Source: Castor canadensis
Taxonomy: Eukaryota; Chordata; Mammalia; Rodentia; Castoridae
Reading direction: 5' to 3'
Length of the DNA: 64,000 nt
NCBI RefSeq assembly: GCF_047511655.1
Contig: NC_133401.1
Coordinates: 11,564,001 to 11,628,000, forward strand
A model generated the notes under the pieces. That model searched no databases, was not told where the DNA came from, and saw only the letters and a list, made by a program, of their open reading frames with translations. Below are positions 1 to 10,400 of the stretch, one piece after another. A program made the translations under genes and the position numbers. Every line of letters starts with the position of its first letter. Within the stretch, counting starts at the first letter, position 1.

Positions 1-324
1 CAAGACCCTAGATGCCTATACCGACCCCAGCCCAATTAAAAATCCCCTACTGGACGCTTCTGTAAGATGAATTCCAGGTCAAGACCCTCAATCACAGGCC
101 AAAAGAAACGCCCATGACCTCCGAAGCCGTCACAAACCTCCAGATCTCCTGGGGCCAGGACCGATTGTGGGGCGGAACCAGGACCCCTTTCCCACAGAGA
201 CAGGATCCCAGGCTCAGAACCCCTGCCCCCAGACCAAGGCCCCGCCCCTCCGACTCCCGCCTTTCCAAACTTTCGATTCCCGCCCACCCACTCCCTGCGC
301 CCCGACTCCAACTTCGGCCTATAC
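1..324 (-). other. FBL: FBL intron 1 (5' part)
   Basis: This is sequence downstream of the FBL exon 1 donor on the minus strand. It starts with GTATAG at 324-319. I see no exon, repeat or other element in it. It is GC-rich near the promoter and less so towards position 1. The rest of the gene lies outside the window. Confidence 0.7.
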
Positions 325-334
325 CTGGCTTCAT
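325..334 (-). CDS. FBL: FBL exon 1, coding part (start codon and three more codons, partial gene)
   Basis: On the minus strand the sequence reads ATGAAGCCAG followed at once by the splice donor GTATAG. This encodes M-K-P and the first base of the next codon. Human fibrillarin begins with the same residues and its first coding exon is similarly tiny. The placement fits: the site lies in a CpG island, and in human FBL sits directly downstream of FCGBP on the same strand. Fibrillarin is the 2'-O-methyltransferase of box C/D snoRNPs and acts in the nucleolus on pre-rRNA. Only this fragment is in the window, so the call rests on four codons, the donor, the CpG island and gene order. Confidence 0.82.
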
Positions 335-620
335 GGCAAGCGGTGAGTTTCTAGGATCCGGGAGTCTGCGGCGTCCCTGACTGCACGAGTCCGGAGATTT
401 TCGCACGTGGAAAGGAGCGCAGGCGCGCGGCGCCGTACGACGCGTGACGCAAAACGTAGCCCCCACCTTCTGCCCCGCCCCGTAGCTCTGCGCGCGCGCG
501 CAGTGGGCGGGGATTCCCGAGCACCTGGAAGCACCGCCCCCTCACCTTGCCCGGGGCGCTCTGGGCTTTTGCTGTTAACTGGTTTTTACCCAAACACACC
601 TCCGGGTTTCCCTTTACTGG
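335..620 (-). promoter_or_regulatory. FBL: FBL CpG-island promoter and 5' UTR
   Basis: The stretch is rich in CpG, densest at 400-500, and carries GC-box-like GGGCGGGG sequences at about 475-515. A palindromic E-box CACGTG lies at 404-409, about 70 bases upstream of the FBL start codon. A TGACGCAA element, like a CRE/ATF half-site, lies near 443-450. No TATA box is visible, as expected for a housekeeping gene. MYC-type factors bind CACGTG and ribosome-biogenesis genes are known MYC targets; regulation through this site is inference. I cannot fix the transcription start. Confidence 0.7.
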
Positions 621-724
621 TGCAACCCCTGCAGTAATCAGGATTCCTACGCAGGCCTTCGTCCGAGCTCTGCCCTCTGCCTCTCCTCTGAGCAATGATT
701 CTTGGTCTTAGATTTATATTTCTG

Positions 725-808
725 ATTTTTTTTTTCCGGTGCTGGAGATCAAACCCAGGACCTCTAACATATTAGGCAAGTGACTACCGCTGAACGACCT
801 CCCCAGCC
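725..808 (-). repeat. tRNA-derived SINE fragment
   Basis: A T-run on the plus strand (the reversed poly-A tail) is followed by the complement of a B box and A box (atcaaacccagg ... ccccagcccc). Only the tRNA-like half is present. Confidence 0.7.
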
Positions 809-1171
809 CCTCTGCCTATTCCTAACTCCCTAAAGCTCCCTGTACCCTCAAAAGCCTTTCCTCACCCATTCCCACCCCCAAGACCAGTCACCTTTTCTGG
901 GCTCCCATCTGTACCTTACAAAGACAATTACTGTGCACCTGGATGTACTAGACACTGGGAATACAGCAGCTAACAAGATAAAAATCCCCATTCCAGAAGG
1001 ACAGCTTTTTAAATGCAGGAAACAGCAAATTAGTTAATAAAACTTGCTGAATATTAGAAGGTACTAAGTGTTTTGGAGAAAATAATAGAAAACAGGGATA
1101 GGGATCAAGGGAGTTGACCTTTTTTATAGGGTGGTCAAGAGATGCAATCAGGTGACTTTTAAAAAAATTTG

Positions 1172-1330
1172 GGGGTGACTGGTGAAGTGGTTCAAGCGGT
1201 AAGAGTGTCTGCCTAGCAATCATAAGACACTGAGTTCAAACCCCAGTGCCAATGGTGTTAGGAATTGAACCCAGGGTCTTGCAAATGCTAGGCCAGCACT
1301 CTACCACTGAACTATATCCCTAACCCCAGG
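1172..1330. repeat. Two tRNA-derived SINE halves in opposite orientation, tail to tail
   Basis: Bases 1172-1254 read forward (gtggttcaagcggtaagagtg ... gttcaaaccccagtgcc). Bases 1255-1330 carry the reverse complement of the same unit (attgaacccaggg ... taacccc). The pair could form a hairpin in a transcript. Confidence 0.7.
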
Positions 1331-2079
1331 TGACTTTTGAGCCAAAGAGGTAAAGGATGTAAAGCATACACCTATCTGGGAGAAGAGAGCTCCAGGCAGG
1401 GAGCAAAGGCCCTGGGCAAGACAGATGTGGAGGACTGGAGAAACAATGAGAGGTGTGAGCAAGGGGAAAATGAGAGGACACGAGGGTTGGGAGGTAATAA
1501 GGGCCTTGTGGGCCCTCATGAAGACTGGCTTTTAGCCTGAGTGAGATGGAGCCATGGACGTAAGCAGAGAAGGAGCATGACCTGACATGAGGGGGTAAAC
1601 AGTCTGTGGGAGTAAGGGCAAGAGCAGGCCAAGGAGGGGCCCTGCTATGGACCAAGGAGGAGACAGAGATGAACAAGATCAGAGAGTGTGGGGGCAGAGG
1701 ATGGGGTGAGAAGTGAACAGATTTTGGATGGATACTGAGAATGTTGTGCTGTAGTATTATAATAATAAGATCCATTCATGTATTTATTCCACAAGGAAAA
1801 ACAGAAGTGCTGCTTTAAGACGTTACTAGGAACCTACAAGAGAACCAGGAGACTGTAGCTCAGATACTGAATCTAGTCCCTTCACTGCTTTCTCATTTAA
1901 GCATTTGTTGAATGAATGAATGAATGAACCCGTCCTGTTTTGACTTCTTCACAGTGTGTTGTATTGTACAATGTGACCATTTTGCACACAAACATGTCTG
2001 AAAATTTGTTTAGACATTAGATGAAAAATCTGCTTAAACTTTTCAAAGCCATGGGATTAAACAGTTGAGTCTATTCTGG
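1331..2079. other. Intergenic sequence, nothing recognised
   Basis: No exon or identifiable repeat family is visible. A short TGAA run (tgaatgaatgaatgaa) occurs at about 1912-1927. Open frames here are short, on both strands, and look random. Confidence 0.6.
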
Positions 2080-2278
2080 ATTTTTTTTTTCTTTTTTTTG
2101 GTGAAACTCAGAGCTTTACACTTGCCAGGTAGGTGCTTGAGCCACACCTCCAGCCTTTTTTGCTCTAGTTTTTCTAGAGATAGGGTCTCACTTTTTGCCC
2201 ACAGCAGTCTGAATAATGATCCTCCTATTTATGCTTCCTGCCATCACTGGGATGACAGGTGTGTGCCACCACGCCCAA

Positions 2279-2323
<45 letters not shown>

Positions 2324-2520
2324 TTGAGATAGGGTTTCACCCAGACTGATCTGGAACTGTGAACCTTGCAATCTGACATTTGTGTGCCACCACACCCAGC
2401 TATCAGTTCAGATGGGATCTTACAAATTTTTTGCCTGGGTTGGCTTCAAACTGTGATCCTCCTGACTTCAGCCTCCCAAGTAGCTAGGATTATAGGCATG
2501 AGCCACTGGTACCTGGCCAC
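2080..2520 (-). repeat. Reversed composite SINE pair split by a (CA)n microsatellite
   Basis: A T-rich start, the reversed tRNA half and a reversed B1-like half occupy 2080-2277. A CA run of about 42 bases fills 2279-2321. A second reversed B1-like piece (cagcctcccaagtagctagg) follows up to 2520. The short open frames reported here are products of the CA run. Confidence 0.75.
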
Positions 2521-2904
2521 TATTCTGAATTTCTAGGAGCTGTTCAATAATTCAAATGTGTGCAATTTAGGATAACATTACCTCATTCGAATGGGTTTTA
2601 CTGTTGGCTTTCTAATCCAGATACTTTCTGAAGGACAAAAATACTCAGTGCACTGCAGATTTGGGTTGCCAGCCTAATTCTTGGAATCCTGGTACTGTCT
2701 CCTGGTACCTGGTACTTCACCTGGCAACTCATTCAGCACTCCTGAAATTGATACTATCAGTGAATAATTAGTGGGGTCCAGGGACACAATAGTGACTGAA
2801 ACAACCCCAGGCCATGTAATTCTGGAGTTGTCAGTCCAGTAGAGAAGACAGATTGGTCTCCACACAGGGTATGCCCAGAGAAGTTGGGACCAGGGTTAGA
2901 GTTT

Positions 2905-3170
2905 GAATCTCTCAAAGGCTCATGTGTTGAATGCTTGGTCCCCAGCTGTTGGCACTATTGAGAGGTGGTAGAAAATTAAGGAGGTGGTTACCAATTAGCT
3001 GGCTGGGGTCCTTTTGCTCCACCTATCTTGAAATCGCAAGTGGACAAGGAAAAGCCCTTCTAAGTATTGACAATCCCAGTCCCTTGAGCACCTAGCACTG
3101 GCACCCAGGGGCTTACAGCTCCAAGTCCTGAGAGCTATTGCCCAGGCTCCAGGCTCTCAGGCTGGAGGCT
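2905..3170 (+). repeat. MaLR-type LTR fragment
   Basis: The text around 2905-3000 (gtttgaat ... catgtgttgaatgcttggtcccc ... ttgagaggtgg) matches the 5' part of MaLR-type LTRs as I know them. The 3' border is unclear. Sequence from 3170 to 3660 is not recognised. Confidence 0.5.
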
Positions 3171-3661
3171 TATTGCTCTGGTCTTTAACCAACAGCAGCC
3201 TGGCACTTGCGAGCTCTTGTCATCCTTGGCTTCCAGCAGCAAGGAGCCGCAGCAGCAGGTAGCACCTAGTTGTGCTACAGCTCCTGAACAAGCACTGGGC
3301 GTTGGGACCCTTATCGGTTACAGGACCCTTGGCTCTTGAGAGCAGATAGTATAGTTCTTAGGCCTACAGTTATGGGACCCGTGACCCTTGAGGCTTGGCA
3401 ACTCTGGAACTCTTGTAGTGACCAGGGCTCACTGTTTACAGTCTTTGGCGTTTCCTAGCAGACCCTTTATCTCTTCCCTTTCTCTGCGCCCCTCCACTGG
3501 GCACTCTGGAACCCGTTCACTGCTATGCTGTTGCCTTCCCTGCTACCAGGGCTCTACTTCTACCATCCATTCCAGAGAAGCCTTTTAATTAGAGGGCCTA
3601 ATGTTGCAACACCAGAGGGCAGTACAGGACCGTGGCTTCCGGCTGACTCAGAGGGTGAGCC

Positions 3662-4612
3662 ACCTTAAAAGCTAAAGCTGGAACTGCCATATGATCCAGT
3701 GATATTGCTCCTGGGCATCTTCCCAAAGGAACAAAAGTGAGGGTACAACAGAGACATCTGTACCCCGATGTTCATCGCAGCACTATTCACAATAGCCAAG
3801 CTATGGAAACAACCCAGATGCCCTACAACTTATGAGTGGAGCAAGAAAATGTGTCATATACATAACGGAGTTTTTCTCAGCCATAAGGAATGACAACATA
3901 GGATTTGAAGGTAAATGGATGCAATTGGAGGACATCACGTTAAGTGAAGTAAGCCAGGCTCAGAAAGACAAAGGCCACACGTTTTCTCTCATATGTGGAA
4001 GATAGATCCAAAGATAAACATATACACAAAAACAAAAATGACCATATACAAACTCAGATGTAGAACATGTTTGTAACAGTGGAAGTGCTCTGTGGAACTT
4101 GGGGAAGGAGGGAAAGGAAAAGTGATGATAGAGCATCAACAATATTGTGAAACATAATGTGAAGGTAGAGGATATAAGGATGTGTATTGAAGGCTGTTGA
4201 AAAATGGGGGTTAGGAGGTAAAAGGGTAAAGGAGAGCAATGGAAGGGGTTGAACAGACCAAAGTAAAGTATACCCATAGCGGGAATACATTGAAACACCC
4301 CTTTGAACATCAACTTAAATTTCATTATTAAATAAAAAACAGGACTGTTAAATAGGTAGAGTGTATGGGGAGGAAGTTGTAAGCAGGGAAGGTGAGTGAA
4401 GATTAAGATGATGGTGTATGGTTGATGAACCTCATATACTTACATGAAATAGAACAAAGAAACCTCTTGCAGTTGCCTTAAAGGGAATGGGGAAGGGGTA
4501 GAAGGGAGGGATGGTGGGGGTGAGCTAACCAATGTACAATATACGCCTATTTGGAATTTTCACAATGAATCCCCCTGTACAATGAATATATTCTAATTTA
4601 AAAATTTTTTTA
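3662..4612 (+). mobile_element. L1 retrotransposon, 3' end
   Basis: The piece begins with the conserved end of L1 ORF2 (gctggaactgccatatgatccagt, then the segment describing 'ttcatcgcagcactattcacaatagccaagctatgg'), continues through A-rich 3' UTR and ends near a run of A and T at 4600. It is 5'-truncated and has no usable reading frame. The element lies in the same direction as the plus strand. Confidence 0.85.
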
Positions 4613-5289
4613 AGTGAGCCAAACAGCCTGCATATATAGTCAGAAAATGTGGGAGGGGAGGGGTGTGGATATTTGCACTAATCAACGTACAGTCCTTCTT
4701 CATGCAAATGAAGGACTGTGCTTGCACTAATCACAGGCCTTCTGCTAGGCCACCAGGGGAAGTGCTCCCCCTCTGGGCTCTGGGTGAAAACGGCTGTTAG
4801 AGTTCACTGAGGCTGGTGATAGCAACAAGCCTGACACAAGCTGTTGGAAACAGTCATGGCTGGAATGGTGTCTTCTGGAGCTGGAGTTGTATTGTACTTC
4901 GGTAGCAAGCAGCTGTGATTACTGTGTAGCTTCCTCAAAGCATCCTGGTTCTGGCACAAGGGCAGTTCATCTGGCAACTTAGTTGATAGCCTTTGCTCAA
5001 GGCAGCCAGGGTACCAGGGAAGGATCTAACAACTGTTAATTATGAAGTCAAATCACCCAAGCCCCCAGCATCTTAGCTTATTTAAAGGACAAATAATCAT
5101 TAATCAGGGTACTTTAACAGTATTTAACAGTGCTCTGACAACGCTTAACTCTTGCCGCAGTGGCCCAGAGAGAAGTGGGTCCCTCTCTGTGCCTTTGAAG
5201 GGTATGTGTTGTCCTGCCCTCTTCCTCTGTCTAGATTCTGCTTCCAGTTACCATGAGGTGAAAAACTTTGCTCCACCCTGCCCTCCTAC
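4613..5289. other. Intergenic sequence with a small repeat-within-repeat structure
   Basis: No gene is visible. At 4673-4733 a 12-base direct repeat (ttgcactaatca) flanks a 10-base inverted repeat (4689-4698 and 4710-4719) whose loop contains ATGCAAAT. The rest is unrecognised. Confidence 0.5.
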
Positions 5290-5432
5290 TGTGGTGTTCA
5301 GCCTCACCACAGGCCCAGAAACAATGGAACTAGCCAACCATGGACTAAAACCTCTGAAACAATGAGCCAACATAAATCTTTCCACTGTTGCTTTTCTCAA
5401 ATATTTTGTCACAATGATGAAAAGTTAACATG
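5290..5432 (+). repeat. MaLR-type LTR, 3' part
   Basis: The text 'aaaacctctgaaacaatgagccaacataaatcttt ... ttttgtcacaatgatgaaaagttaacatgg' is the typical 3' end of a rodent MaLR LTR, including its polyadenylation-like ATAAAT. It may belong with the fragment at 2905-3170, with the L1 between them, but I cannot show that. Confidence 0.6.
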
Positions 5433-5861
5433 GCATGGATGACGGAAGTGCAGGCAGACAGGGCACGGCTGAAGAAAGAAGCACTTGGTGCTTTTCTGGA
5501 TATTCCCCACTTCCTCAACTCCCTCTGGACCTTTCTTTTACTTTCCTGCTCTAACCATCATCTGATCTCCTCTGAAGACACAGCTTTCCATGTAGTCTTC
5601 CAAGCAGAGGGGTTTACTCCTCTTCCTCCCTCATTTCCACTGGACCTGTAGATGGGATAAGACCCTTCTTACTTCTCAATGCACTTCTCTACCATCCTCT
5701 CTGCCTTCTTCCAACTCACACCTGCTCTCATTGTCATTTTAGGATCCAGGCTCACTGCAACCCACACTTCTCCTATCATTATTGGTGACTTCCAAGTCCA
5801 AATAGATAAGCCTGACCATTCTGGCTTCTCAGTACCTTGCTGTCTTCCCCAGGGAGGTTTG

Positions 5862-5966
5862 TTTGTTTGAGAGAGGGTCTTGCCCTTGAACTCACGCAAA
5901 CTTGTGATCCTCCTGCCTCAGTCTCCTGAGTGCTAGGATTACGAGCATGTGCCACTGGATCCAGCT
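5862..5966 (-). repeat. Reversed B1-like SINE fragment
   Basis: Contains 'gtgatcctcctgcctcagtctcctgagtgctaggattac', the complement of the 7SL/B1-like SINE half; the tRNA half is missing. Confidence 0.65.
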
Positions 5967-6080
5967 TTTCTCCAGTGACCTTGTCCTTCACCCAGCCCTT
6001 CCCTCCCATGGTCACACTGAGACTTTGTTCTGGGGACAAGAAGAATACTCTTTGACCAGTGAAAATCAAGAATGGTATTG

Positions 6081-6130
6081 CATGAGACAGATACACTGGC
6101 ATACAGCTTGGCTTGAGATATTTACTCAAC
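6081..6130. repeat. Diverged copy of the FCGBP 3' end segment
   Basis: About 50 bases resemble 7240-7289, the likely FCGBP 3' UTR end, with roughly 40 matches. Both end in TTTACTCAA, which reads TTGAGTAAA on the minus strand. The offset is 1,159 bases. Confidence 0.55.
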
Positions 6131-6535
6131 CGTGACTGTGATAACCCCAGAGGACCCAGCGTTCTGAGGGAGAAAGACCCATCTCCAGACAGTTATAGCC
6201 ACACAACTACAGAATCTTAGTTCCAAGTACCTCATTTTCTGCCTATCACCTCCTGTCTCTCCACCTCACTCTCTCTATGCTAATGTTTCAAGGATCATTC
6301 CTGTTTCAACAATCCATTGGGGTGGTCACATTTTCATGCTCCCTGGTGACATTACCCCAACACCCAACTGGATTCCCCACCTATCGTCATCACACACCCT
6401 ACATCCTCAAACTACGAAATGGTTCCATCTCTACAACTTCTTTGCTCCAGAACCCTAGCAACTGAATGTGGATAGAAAATAAAAAAGAACGTACAACCAC
6501 TCTGGCCTGTTCATAACAAAACTCCTTGAAAGAAT

Positions 6536-6610
6536 TTCTTTTTTTTTTGGTGGTACTGGGGATTGAACTCAGGGCAAATGCTCTACCACTTGAGCCACAC
6601 CTCAGTCCTG
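6536..6610 (-). repeat. Reversed tRNA-derived SINE fragment
   Basis: A T-run followed by 'gattgaactcagggcaaatgctctaccacttgagccacacctcagtcc', the complement of the tRNA half with the central part shortened. Confidence 0.75.
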
Positions 6611-7034
6611 AAAGAAATTTTCATACTTCCTGTCTTCACTTCTCAACTTTTCTCTTAGACCCAATCAGGTTTCCCCTCCATCACTCCACCAAAAGGTCAC
6701 TAAGGACCTCCATGTTGCTAAAGCCAGTGGTACATTTTCTGTCCTCATCTTACTTATCAGCAGCAGCATTTGACACCCACTTCTGCTTCATACACTTTTT
6801 CACTTGGCTTTCAGGCCCTCCTATGTCTTATTTTCACCCTTCTGCTCAATTTTTGGCTTGTTGATTGGATTCACACATTAGTCCCTCACTCTAAATCTAA
6901 GATAAATACTATCATTCATTCCACTTTAAAGATGAGGAAACCGAGTCAGAGAAGGTGAGTAATTTACTAGTGTTATAAATGATAAACCCAGAATCTATTG
7001 ATCCCTCTCCATCTTCCACTTCTTCCCTCTATTG

Positions 7035-7185
7035 AATCGTTCATCTTCTCATCCATCCATTCCTCTAATCATCCATCTCTGAATCTTACTATTTCCCCAT
7101 CCACCCCTTTCCCAATCCAGTCACCTGTTTCTTCATCTACCCATGCATCCAGGCATGCATGCATCCATCCACCCATCCTCTCACT
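7035..7185. repeat. (CATC)n-rich low-complexity tract
   Basis: Imperfect CATC/TCCA tetranucleotides recur (catccatccattc, atgcatgcatccatccacccatcc). A short open frame across the tract is a by-product. Confidence 0.65.
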
Positions 7186-7279
7186 CTCAATACATATTAA
7201 TCATGGGCTGTGTAGGGAGGAAAGTTGGAAATGAGACATCATGAGACAGACACACTGACTTGCAGCTTGGGTGGAGATA

Positions 7280-7285
7280 TTTACT
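7280..7285 (-). promoter_or_regulatory. FCGBP: Candidate FCGBP polyadenylation signal (AGTAAA)
   Basis: On the minus strand AGTAAA lies 133 bases past the FCGBP stop codon. It is a known weaker variant of AATAAA. No AATAAA is seen closer to the stop codon. The position gives a 3' UTR of about 150 bases. Confidence 0.45.
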
Positions 7286-7417
7286 CAATACTCAACCTTT
7301 CACCTTAGTGGCTTAGCAAAGGGGTAGAGAAGGGAAGGGGCACACAGGACATCCTTCAACCATTGCAACCTCCAGGGGCATCTGGTCTTGAAGTCCTCAT
7401 TGCCAGTGGATGACTGA

Positions 7418-7427
7418 TCAGTTGTAA
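7418..7427 (-). CDS. FCGBP: FCGBP last coding exon (C-terminus and stop)
   Basis: After an acceptor CTTGCAG at 7428-7434 the exon reads TTACAACTGA. With the two bases left by the previous exon it gives Cys-Tyr-Asn-stop. The human protein ends in SPCYG, so the ending is conserved apart from the last residue. The 3' UTR follows towards lower coordinates. Confidence 0.85.
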
Positions 7428-10400
7428 CTGCAAGAGACAGACACTTAGCTCCTCATCTTACAAACGAAGTGTCTCCTCCCTCCAAAATGTCCCCTTCCCA
7501 TAAAGACCTAGGTGCCCCTGCCCCAAGAAGCCTGGCTTCTCTACTACAGCTCTTACCATGGGGAGAAGTCCTTTGCTGTCCATTTCTCTATCGCTGTCTT
7601 CACATCATTGGTCTGCTCCCCATCAAAGTTTCCACAGGCCCCACACAGTGTGCCAGCATGATCATTACCAACTATCACAGTCAGATGCCCATTGGTTCCA
7701 AGCGACACCTGGACCCCTTCCTTCTGGCGGACTAGTATGGAGCCATCTGGTGATCGACTCACAGACACAGATGTTAACACATCAGCTGGGAGATCCACTC
7801 GGAGACCGTTCACCTAGTAAGGGGTGGGGGAGGCAAAATAGAGGGGAGGCCAGAATTGCTGGGTGTTTCCACGATGGAGTCCCCAAGCAAAATAACTAGT
7901 TCCAGGAGCTAACGCAAAAAGGGAGGTGTTGAAAGAGGTGGAGGGAGGGAGGGAGGATAGGGAGAAAGGAAGGAGATAGGAAGAAAACAGAGATGGAAAA
8001 TGGATGGATAGAAAGTCACACTAGATGCAGGCCTCGCAAATATAAGGACTGGGTCTCTGTTCCCCAGCACATGGCTTGGCACAGAGGAAGCAAGGATGAA
8101 TTAATTCACAAAACCAATTTTTTCCTGAGTACCACCCAGCTACCAGGCCCTGATCTGGGTGCTGAGAACAAAGTGATGATTGCCAGGGTCAGGATCCTTG
8201 CTCATCTAGTGATGACAAAAGTTGTTTTATCACCTTATAGGAATTATCCTTCTGGGAGTGTGAAATACTGGTATGTGCTAAGCAGAAGGTGACCAGCAAC
8301 CAGTGAAAACCATGGACATTGAGACTTTCACAGGTTTAGTCACAAAGTTTTGCAAGAGGAATTAAGCACATCCTTTATGATTCCATGAGGAGAGGACTTT
8401 TGGAAGCTTGTGCCTGGTTTCCTCTAGATTTTGCTTCACGTGCCTTTCTCCTTTGCTGATTTTGCTTTGCATTCTTTCATTGTAATAGTTTTCAGCTATA
8501 AGTGCAACTACATGCTTTTAGTGAATTGCTGCATTTGGGAATGGTCTTGGGGAAATCCTGCCATATCATGTGACTCCAACCTGACCAACCACAGCATTAT
8601 TCCCTCCCTAGGGCCACAGTGATTCCTTCCACAGTGTGCATGTGATCCAGACTGGCTCCTGGCTCAATGAGATATAATTCTGGTTCTTTTGTTGGATCAC
8701 TTTCTTCTGAGGTAGCAAGCTGGTGGAGTGTAGCCCTGGGGCAAGTGGAAGGTTGTCTTTGCCCCTGTGAGAGGAAAGTCTTCTGAGAATGATCCTGATT
8801 TAGTGGACAATGAATCTAAGAGTTAGAGATACAAACTCCTGATATTATTGCCAGAAAACCTGGACCCAGCCATTCCTGAGGCTCTATCTCTGCACTCTGG
8901 ATTTTTCTAGTAATGTGAGCCAATCCATTGTCTCTGTTTTTATTTTTTTGCAAAGTAGCAGAGAGTCTTATTCAGAGTGAGAGAGCATGAGTGAAAGAAG
9001 GAAAGTCTACTCCCCAGTGAGGGGGAGGGAGTGGTCTCTGAGCAAGTTGTCTTAAGAGCAGCACCTGCAGTTCAGGAGCCAATCAGTTCATTTTTGCTTA
9101 AGGTAATTGGAATTTGGTTTCCTGTCACTTGCAACCAGTCTTGGTTAATACTATTGCCAAAACTAGTAAGTTACTTAAGTGTGTTTTTGCTTCTCCAGGA
9201 CTCCGCCTGATCAGAGGGACTAAGTCTGAAATATTGAGACAAATACAAATCCAGAGACCAAACTGCAGAGACATGGATAAGGAAAACAGCAAGGCAGCCA
9301 GGAAGTAGAGCACAATAGGAATGACAAAGCCCAGGGGGACACATCAGCACCCACCACACCCAGGCTTACCCACACGCCCTTGCTTGGGGTCACAGTCACC
9401 AATCCATCCTGGAAGAAGATGTGGACCTCGCCCACAACCTGAACTTTGTCTTGGCAGGCCTGCACGTCAGCAACTATACGGTACCAGGGGACAGTGTTCT
9501 GTAGTCCTGGGCAGCGGAAAGAGAGCTCATAGAAGCCAGAGGAACTGATGGTACCATGGGCCCCATCGAAGGTGGTAAGGTTGGCGCCCACAGAGAGGGA
9601 GCAGAGACCACGGGCAGGCCAGCAGTCTTTGGCTCCCTCCTGGACCTCACAGACCCGGTCTTGTGGGCAGCCAGCTGCCTGGCATGTCAGGCTACTGCCT
9701 GGGGAGCAGGAACAGCGTTCGCTGCAGTCTGAAGTCAGTAAGGAGGAGTTCACCTGCATATAGAAAGGGCCAGGTTAGGGTGGTGCATGGGACTGCTGTG
9801 ACAGCCCCAAGCCTCTAAGCCTCTGTAGTCACACAGGGGGAGTTTGTAGCAGATTGTCAGTAAAAAAATGAAATATCTGTTCCTTGCCCATGAATCTGAG
9901 CTGGCTCTAAAAAGGACTGTTTTCTTAATAAAACACAGCAGAAGCCATGCTATGCCAGGTTCCTGTCTAGACCTCACGAGACCTGACAGCTCACTTCACC
10001 CCAACTCTGCCTCTGTTTGGGTACTCTGCCCAGCCACCATGAGAACAAGCCTGGTCTAGCCCACTGGAGGGTGAGTGAACACATGGAACAGAGACTGCTC
10101 TTGCAGCTCAGGTCACTTGCTTTGGTTTGTCCCCAAGCTCTTGCAGGAGTTTAGTCCCCAAAGTCTTATGTTAATGGTGTGAAGAGAGTGGAAACTTAAT
10201 CTAACTCTAGTGTTCAGAAGTCGGACCTCTGGAAGATAATTAGATTAATAAGGTCACTAGGGTAAAGCCCTCATGACTGATGCTTGGTGGCTTTATAAGA
10301 AAAGCATGAGATCACACATGGACACAGAAGCACACATGCTTCTGCCATGACGTAATACAGCTGTGTAGGGCTCTCACCAGATCCCATGCCATGCTGACTG

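Noticed and set aside
1172..1254. tRNA-like A and B boxes, here and in many similar places
   Set aside because: They belong to tRNA-derived SINEs: no cloverleaf with an anticodon arm can be built, and A-rich tails follow.
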